Made by a program: the position numbers and the translations under genes
Origin: Desulfocapsa sulfexigens
Lineage (GTDB): Bacteria; Desulfobacterota; Desulfobulbia; Desulfobulbales; Desulfocapsaceae
Assembly: GCA_015661935.1 (NCBI GenBank)
Contig: DQVD01000215.1
Location: forward strand, 1 to 10,456
Reading direction: 5' to 3'
DNA: 10,456 nucleotides
Shown here: positions 7,482 to 10,456 of the stretch, piece after piece
Numbering within the stretch: position 1 is the first letter of the stretch
Layout of the letters: each line of letters starts with the position of its first letter
The notes under the pieces: model-generated
The model's database searches: none
Seen by the model: only the letters and a program-made list of their open reading frames with translations
Told to the model about the DNA's origin: nothing

Positions 7482-7509
7482 AGCGGTACCAGGTGGCTCT
7501 GGTACCGCT
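7482..7509 (-). promoter_or_regulatory. Perfect hairpin just upstream of primase RBS
   Basis: AGCGGTACCAG (7482-7492) pairs perfectly with CTGGTACCGCT (7499-7509), an 11-bp stem with a 6-nt loop. It begins in the stop codon of the preceding gene and ends two bases before the primase ribosome-binding site (AGGAAA, 7474-7479). On the minus transcript no T-run follows, so it is not a terminator for this operon; on the plus strand an eight-T run (7513-7520) does follow it. Likely roles are translational control, an RNA-processing site or a protein-binding palindrome. Confidence 0.6.
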
Positions 7510-7760
7510 TAATTTTTTTTAGGCGTTAGTGCTCCCTCGTACCCAAAGCATCTTATATTGATCTGATACCCGGTTCTATTCTCTTCAAGCCATTCCATAG
7601 CGTCCTTCAGCTCTTTATATTTGCGCTGGTTCCCTCTTCTTGTTTTTATCGGAACCAACCCTGTCGGCTGTCGTTCGCATAACTTCCAGCCCTTGACAGG
7701 CCTCTCTTCTGAACTTTCGTTGTAATGTAAAAAAACTTCCCATAGATTCGCTTGGCTCAT
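7509..7760 (-). CDS. Small hypothetical protein (83 aa)
   Basis: Not recognised. A hydrophilic 83-residue protein starting MSQANLWEVF, with KGWKLCERQPTGLVPIKTRR in the middle, an amphipathic helix near KELKDAMEWLEEN and a basic C-terminus. The frame is open further upstream to a TTG at 7814, but the ATG at 7760 is preferred because GAGG lies 6 nt before it. The 14 bases covering this ATG and RBS (7757-7770) are identical to those of the XRE regulator gene (8525-8538). It sits between the zinc-finger gene and the primase, in the same orientation, so it is probably cotranscribed and may be a replication or regulatory accessory. It could be a small DNA-binding protein, but no motif proves that. 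Confidence 0.7.
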   Translation of the reverse strand: MSQANLWEVFLHYNESSEERPVKGWKLCERQPTGLVPIKTRRGNQRKYKELKDAMEWLEENRTGYQINIRCFGYEGALTPKKN

Positions 7761-7818
7761 TCTGTGCCTCAATTTTGCTTTTCTGGTATCCACTTGTTGT
7801 GCAAGGAACACCAACTTG

Positions 7819-8097
7819 TTATAAACTGGTAATGTAGTACTGACAAGCAGGGGAGGAAATTAAAATATCAGATCCCCCGCCATTTAATATTGTCCTTCCC
7901 TTGCAAGACAAAGCACATTTGTAGAAATTCTTTGCTGTACGCTTGACTCTCAAGTGTCCACACGTCTTACACTTCTTTCCTTTTTCTCCTGCTCCCGGCT
8001 TCCCTGCATATCCGCTTGGTTTTGTTTCTTTGCATTTTTTCTTCATGGGATTTTGACTTAGTTTGATATGCTCAGGGGTACCGAATACCAGTTTCAT
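7819..8097 (-). CDS. Small four-cysteine zinc-finger-like protein
   Basis: A 92-residue basic protein. Its core reads CKTCGHLRVK, then FYKC, then SDILISSPACQYY, giving cysteines C43, C46, C61 and C85 (with C65 as an alternative ligand). This pattern of CxxC-H-L, YKC and a final 'D-I..-PAC..Y/F' resembles small zinc-finger-like proteins often seen in phage and prophage replication regions; their function is not known to me. The N-terminal ~40 residues are Lys/Gly-rich and probably flexible. The ATG overlaps the regulator's stop codon (ATGA), with AGGAG 11 nt upstream, so the two are translated as a pair. Zinc binding and nucleic-acid binding are inferred from the cysteines and the charge. Confidence 0.78.
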   Translation of the reverse strand: MKLVFGTPEHIKLSQNPMKKKCKETKPSGYAGKPGAGEKGKKCKTCGHLRVKRTAKNFYKCALSCKGRTILNGGGSDILISSPACQYYITSL

Positions 8098-8528
8098 GTA
8101 GTTTCAAGCTCCTGGATCATCCCTAGACAGTTCTGGAGTGCTGTGCGGATCTTGAAAATATCAGAAGCAGGAAGGCTTTTTACTTGGCTGGCTGTGATTC
8201 TTTTGGATTCTTCGTATATTTTTTTGGCTGCTGGAATCTGATACATTTCTTCCAATTGCTGAACATCGATCCCTTGGGGAAGTCGTGCCGCCAAATCTGA
8301 ATAATCCATGCCGGGCATGTTCACCGCAAGCCACGACTCCATTAACGGCTGCTCATCGAGTCCAATAGCTAAGGCCAATTTACGAAGGGTTGCTGGTTTC
8401 GTCTCCCGCTCCGCCTTTTCTATAAAACGAAGGTGCGCTTCTGATATGTCTGCTTTCTTGGCTACGGCTCGTCTTGATAGCTTGGCCTTCGCCCTTCCTT
8501 CTGTTAAAATTGTGCTGTAATGGTTCAT
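8094..8528 (-). CDS. XRE-family transcriptional regulator
   Basis: A 144-residue protein with a Cro/CI-type helix-turn-helix at about residues 10-60 (LSRRAVAKKADISEAHLRFI, then a conserved-type E, then TLRKLALAIGLD). The C-terminal ~80 residues are helical and may dimerise; no protease or peptidase motif is visible, so there is no sign of LexA-like self-cleavage. The ATG has an excellent RBS (AGGAGG, 6-nt spacing). It is the first gene of the minus-strand replication block and is divergent from the SNase gene across a 58-bp gap holding a small palindrome. Position and family suggest that it controls its own operon and perhaps the nuclease, as a phage-type repressor would; the target is not shown by the sequence. 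Confidence 0.9.
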   Translation of the reverse strand: MNHYSTILTEGRAKAKLSRRAVAKKADISEAHLRFIEKAERETKPATLRKLALAIGLDEQPLMESWLAVNMPGMDYSDLAARLPQGIDVQQLEEMYQIPAAKKIYEESKRITASQVKSLPASDIFKIRTALQNCLGMIQELETT

Positions 8529-8557
8529 TCTGTGCCTCCTTTGGCATGGTTAAAGGT

Positions 8558-8570
8558 TAGTTCTTAACTA
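8558..8570. promoter_or_regulatory. Palindrome in the divergent intergenic gap, candidate operator
   Basis: TAGTT-CTT-AACTA is a 5-bp inverted repeat in the 58-bp gap between the XRE regulator and the SNase gene, a natural place for a repressor to control both. A possible plus-strand -35 (TTGGCA, 8541-8546) lies 17 bp before the weak -10 candidate TTAACT (8564-8569), which overlaps the palindrome. Short and seen once, so tentative. Confidence 0.3.
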
Positions 8571-8586
8571 TTTGTAAGGCAAAATA

Positions 8587-9105
8587 ATGCGCACTGCAAG
8601 TTATATTTTAATAGCACTCATTGTTGTAGGTATGGGAAGTATATCACATGCCAGATCAAAAGAGCACACGTATGGATCATTTGAAAATGTACAATTTGTA
8701 AAGAATTACGATGGGGATTCAATCACATTTTATATTCCCGGTGTACCTTCGATCATTGGAAACGATATGAAAATCAGGATCAGAGGTATAGACACAGCAG
8801 AACTAAAGAAAAAGACCTGTAGGAATGAAATAACCAAAGGCCGGGAAGCAAAAAAAATGGTCAAATCACTTCTGAGAAGGGCAAAAGTGATAAATTTGCA
8901 CCGTGTGGGACGCGGAAAATACTTCAGATTCGTTGCTGATGTTGAGTTTGACGGAAAAGACCTTGCCAGCACCTTAAAAAAGAATGGTTTGGCCGTGGAA
9001 TATAACGGAGGAACAAAAAACCATGATTGGTGCCGGGGAAAATCTTCATTTAAGATGAATGAAATTATCGTTAATGAAAAAAAAGTTCTTCAATTCTTCA
9101 ATTAA
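8587..9105 (+). CDS. Secreted SNase-family (thermonuclease-like) nuclease
   Basis: A 172-residue protein with a signal peptide (hydrophobic ~5-18, likely cut after SHA at 22) and a staphylococcal-nuclease fold domain. The active-site pattern is intact: DGD at 42-44 for calcium, R64 five residues before D69, the triad-like DTAE (69-72, matching DTPE of the family) and R114 in KYFR, equivalent to Arg87 of the Staphylococcus enzyme. The family hydrolyses DNA and RNA in a calcium-dependent way; the product should be periplasmic or extracellular. C78 and C149 could form a disulfide. AAGG lies 7 nt before the ATG. It is the only plus-strand gene and diverges from the XRE regulator. SNase-like nucleases are common on plasmids and conjugative elements; whether it serves the element or the host is unknown. 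Confidence 0.9.
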   Translation: MRTASYILIALIVVGMGSISHARSKEHTYGSFENVQFVKNYDGDSITFYIPGVPSIIGNDMKIRIRGIDTAELKKKTCRNEITKGREAKKMVKSLLRRAKVINLHRVGRGKYFRFVADVEFDGKDLASTLKKNGLAVEYNGGTKNHDWCRGKSSFKMNEIIVNEKKVLQFFN

Positions 9106-9593
9106 GAAATCCCCCCTGCCCGTTCCGGCATGTCCTTTGCTTTTGTCTGTCCTGGGCGGCTCCAGACCGGGAAAAAGACCTCCCGGTCTTCCGCTTTCGC
9201 CCATGCCAGCCAGCAAAGACCATGCCTCCACTACTTCCCTGCTGGATTCATAGTTTTTCCTTGTCAGGACACTGAATCCTTGCTGGATCCGACTTCCGTG
9301 CTCCGGCCATGCACCCAGAAAACAACCTCTGGGAGCCTGTCCGGTTCGGGATCCGGGAGTAAATCCACATCCTGCATTAAAATAGTGGTGTCCGTCTGCT
9401 GTTTCGGATTTCCCGGTAGACCTAAACCTTTTTTCTTCGTCCCAAGACCAGCCGGACACCACACAGCGGCTATAAATTCCGTAAAAAGCTGTCATGTTTT
9501 TTGCATCTTCCCCCTTAAATAAATAATAGTTTCTGGTTCAAAAAATCATGCCAGTTTTTACGGTAAGTTTCCGCTATCGCGAGTCACGAGGAC

Positions 9594-9687
9594 GCGGGAT
9601 ACTGCCCCGCTACATTCGGGGCACCATTTATTTTATGTTTCAGTTCTGGGGTGCCCCTCTATTTTCTCGCCGGATACTGCCCGGCGA
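9594..9687. repeat. Two hairpins with identical loop and differing stems
   Basis: GCGGG-ATACTGC-CCCGC (9594-9610) and TCGCCGG-ATACTGC-CCGGCGA (9667-9687) share the loop ATACTGC and the closing GG/CC. The third stem base pair from the loop is G-C in one and C-G in the other, a compensatory change. Between them GGGGCACC (9618-9625) pairs with GGTGCCCC (9650-9657). An alternative pairing CCCCG (9605-9609)/CGGGG (9617-9621) would break both the first hairpin and this middle stem. The direct 11-mer GGATACTGCCC/GGGATACTGCC overlap is not explained by any feature I know. Confidence 0.6.
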
Positions 9688-9701
9688 AATAGTAAAAAAA
9701 G

Positions 9702-9908
9702 CCAGAGGAAGTAAAGAAAAAAAAGAATGCTGCAAATGAACCTTTGCCGGGCACTTGGTGGCCGGATCTTCGGTCAACATTCAGTGGAACTTTTTTTTCT
9801 TGACTGCCCCTGTCTTTTTCACTTTGCTTTTGGTGTTGGTTTTTTGTTCCAAAAAAGTTTTCCGGCAAACTTTTCCACAACAAAAAACCACTTTCTTTAC
9901 TGCCCTGG
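9702..9908 (+). ncRNA. Candidate nested RNA fold
   Basis: Four nested stems can form: CCAG/CTGG (9702-9705/9905-9908), AGTAAAGAAA/TTTCTTTACT (9710-9719/9892-9901), GGTTTTTTGTT/AACAAAAAACC (9838-9848/9879-9889) and AAAAGTTT/AAACTTTT (9853-9860/9867-9874). The strand is taken as plus because the terminator at 10279-10318 is stronger in that direction. Some stems are poly-A/T-rich and could pair by chance, so an RNA here is only a candidate. Confidence 0.25.
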
Positions 9909-9963
9909 ATCCCTCCGGGGGTCACTTTAAAAAGTGAACAAACTTTTTGGATATTAAACACTG

Positions 9964-9998
9964 TTTGTACGCAATATCATTGCGTTATTGCGCACAAA
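9964..9998. other. Interrupted palindrome, candidate recombinase or regulator site
   Basis: TTTGTACGCAATA (9964-9976) and TATTGCGCACAAA (9986-9998) are inverted with 12 of 13 matches around a 9-bp centre, TCATTGCGT. The centre carries a third ATTGCG copy, so ACGCAAT/ATTGCGT (9969-9975/9979-9985) is an alternative palindrome. Two arms of this length around a short centre is the form of a tyrosine-recombinase core site, though the usual centre is 6-8 bp. A regulator operator is equally possible. No second copy of the site was seen in the window. Confidence 0.35.
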
Positions 9999-10278
9999 AT
10001 GTTATTATTCTATATGTTCTCTTCTAATAAACCAACATTCCCTTCAGTCACCCTTGCCCGTGCGTGGGCTGTAGCTTGCGGTGTGCCCTTGTCCCGGCTT
10101 TCCGGTGTTGTTTCAGGGTCTCCCGGTCGCTGGTCTTCCGTGCTAAATTCCCCGTCTGCCAAGCCCTCTTGTCTCTTTTGTCGCAAGTTAGGCCGGTGTT
10201 CTGGTTCTAGCTGCTCCTTCCAACCTTCCAAGCATTGGCCGGGCAAGGGTGCCCAGCCTGTCCAAAAAAAGCTATTTT

Positions 10279-10318
10279 AAAACAGGGTGCTCATTCCAAA
10301 TGAGCACCCTGTTTTTTT
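10279..10318. terminator. Strong bidirectional intrinsic terminator
   Basis: A perfect 17-bp stem (10279-10295 with 10299-10315) closed by the 3-nt loop CCA. The core ACAGGGTGCTCATT is GC-containing, and on the plus strand the stem runs into a T7 tract (10312-10318). On the minus strand it ends in TTTT. It sits directly behind the partial minus-strand gene and at the end of the gene-free stretch, so it probably ends transcription from both sides. Confidence 0.92.
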
Positions 10319-10456
10319 AATATTCTTCCCCTTCTTTTTCCATGAAGCTCTTGTAATATTCAAGAACATCCTGCTGGGTGAGATCATAATAATAAAAGTA
10401 GCCTAAAAAATAATCGATCAAGGAATGATCTGAAAAAGAGACTTGAATTGTTTCTC
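10317..10456 (-). CDS. Partial unknown CDS, C-terminal end only
   Basis: Only the last 45 codons lie in the window. The frame is open from the right edge (first full codon at 10454) to TAA at 10317-10319. The peptide is aromatic and acidic, with LIDYFLGYFYYYDLTQQDV in the middle and a charged end KSFMEKEGEEY. It is not recognised. It is called a gene because it is open to the edge, has protein-like composition and stops right at a perfect terminator. It converges on the SNase side and may belong to the host chromosome or to another part of the element. Confidence 0.6.
   Translation of the reverse strand, partial: ETIQVSFSDHSLIDYFLGYFYYYDLTQQDVLEYYKSFMEKEGEEY

Larger units (their letters stand above)
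9106..10278. other. 1.2-kb gene-free, hairpin-rich stretch
   Basis: No credible protein gene: frames up to 149 codons are open on the minus strand, but they lack RBSs and recognisable domains and look low-complexity. GC-rich parts (9106-9480, 10040-10270) alternate with AT-rich ones. Many perfect inverted repeats occur: 9164-9171/9182-9189 (AGACCGGG), 9244-9250/9273-9279 (GGATTCA) enclosing TCCT/AGGA at 9258-9269, 9314-9319/9328-9333 (CCCAGA), 9385-9394/9453-9462 (GTGGTGTCCG), 9922-9928/9931-9937 (TCACTTT) and 10241-10245/10250-10254 (GGGCA), besides those listed separately. On the plus strand the stretch ends in a strong terminator. It could encode a large structured RNA, hold a single-strand-type origin or transfer site, or be decayed DNA at an element boundary. 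Confidence 0.5.

Noticed and set aside
7482..7520. Hairpin plus T-run as a plus-strand terminator
   Set aside because: The eight-T run follows the stem only on the plus strand, where no gene leads into it. The T-run is simply the AAA AAA AAT lysine-lysine-asparagine codons at the end of the minus-strand gene.
7509..7814. 101-residue version of the small protein starting at 7814
   Set aside because: That start is TTG without a clear RBS, while the ATG at 7760 has GAGG at 6 nt.
9046..9495. 149-codon minus-strand ORF overlapping the SNase 3' end
   Set aside because: No RBS-supported start, overlaps a secure gene on the other strand, no recognisable domain, Gly/Pro/Arg-rich composition typical of a chance frame in GC-rich DNA.
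9130..9522. 130-codon plus-strand ORF after the nuclease
   Set aside because: Ser/Pro/Cys/Phe-rich and low-complexity, no RBS, runs through several inverted repeats, no domain.
9706..9780. Short GC hairpins (CCGG pairs) after 9730
   Set aside because: Stems of three to four pairs with large loops are expected by chance.
10010..10246. 78-codon minus-strand ORF, hydrophilic
   Set aside because: No RBS before its ATG and no domain; it lies just past the terminator of the partial gene with no visible promoter. Kept as unlikely rather than impossible.

Overview
The window looks like part of a mobile genetic element (an integrative element, phage satellite or plasmid-like replicon) in a Gram-negative bacterium. 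The Gram-negative reading rests on a TolC-like envelope protein behind a signal peptide. The moderately AT-rich composition and the look of the proteins would suit a sulfate-reducing deltaproteobacterium (Desulfobacterota), but that is only an impression. No rRNA, tRNA, CRISPR array or insertion sequence was seen.

From about 8528 down to 29 nearly everything is on the minus strand, in two blocks. The upstream block is a replication and control module: an XRE-type regulator (8094-8528), a small four-cysteine zinc-finger-like protein (7819-8097), a small unknown protein (restarted here at 7760), and a 992-residue primase-helicase (4491-7469) with a CHC2-like zinc finger, a TOPRIM domain and a Walker-type helicase domain. 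It is followed by about 0.75 kb without a convincing gene that carries at least twelve exact TGCACCC/GGGTGCA heptamers. Five sites (four exact) are spaced 11-12 bp apart and abut a 38-bp AT-rich tract, which is the layout of an iteron replication origin.

The downstream block is a tightly packed operon, mostly with overlapping genes: tyrosine recombinase (2687-3727), short TolC-like secreted protein (1947-2687), AAA ATPase with a C-terminal membrane anchor (1175-1981), YdjM-type membrane metal-dependent hydrolase with a long extra C-terminal domain and a TTG start (321-1178), and an HU protein (29-301). An envelope trio sandwiched between an integrase and a DNA-bending protein is the most unusual feature of the gene content and may be an undescribed system.

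A secreted SNase-family nuclease (8587-9105) is divergent from the regulator, with a small palindrome in the shared intergenic gap. After it come almost 1.2 kb (9106-10278) without a credible gene but rich in inverted repeats. Two hairpins there share an identical loop while their stems differ compensatorily. This stretch ends in a strong intrinsic terminator (10279-10318), which also serves the 3' end of a partial minus-strand gene running off the right edge.
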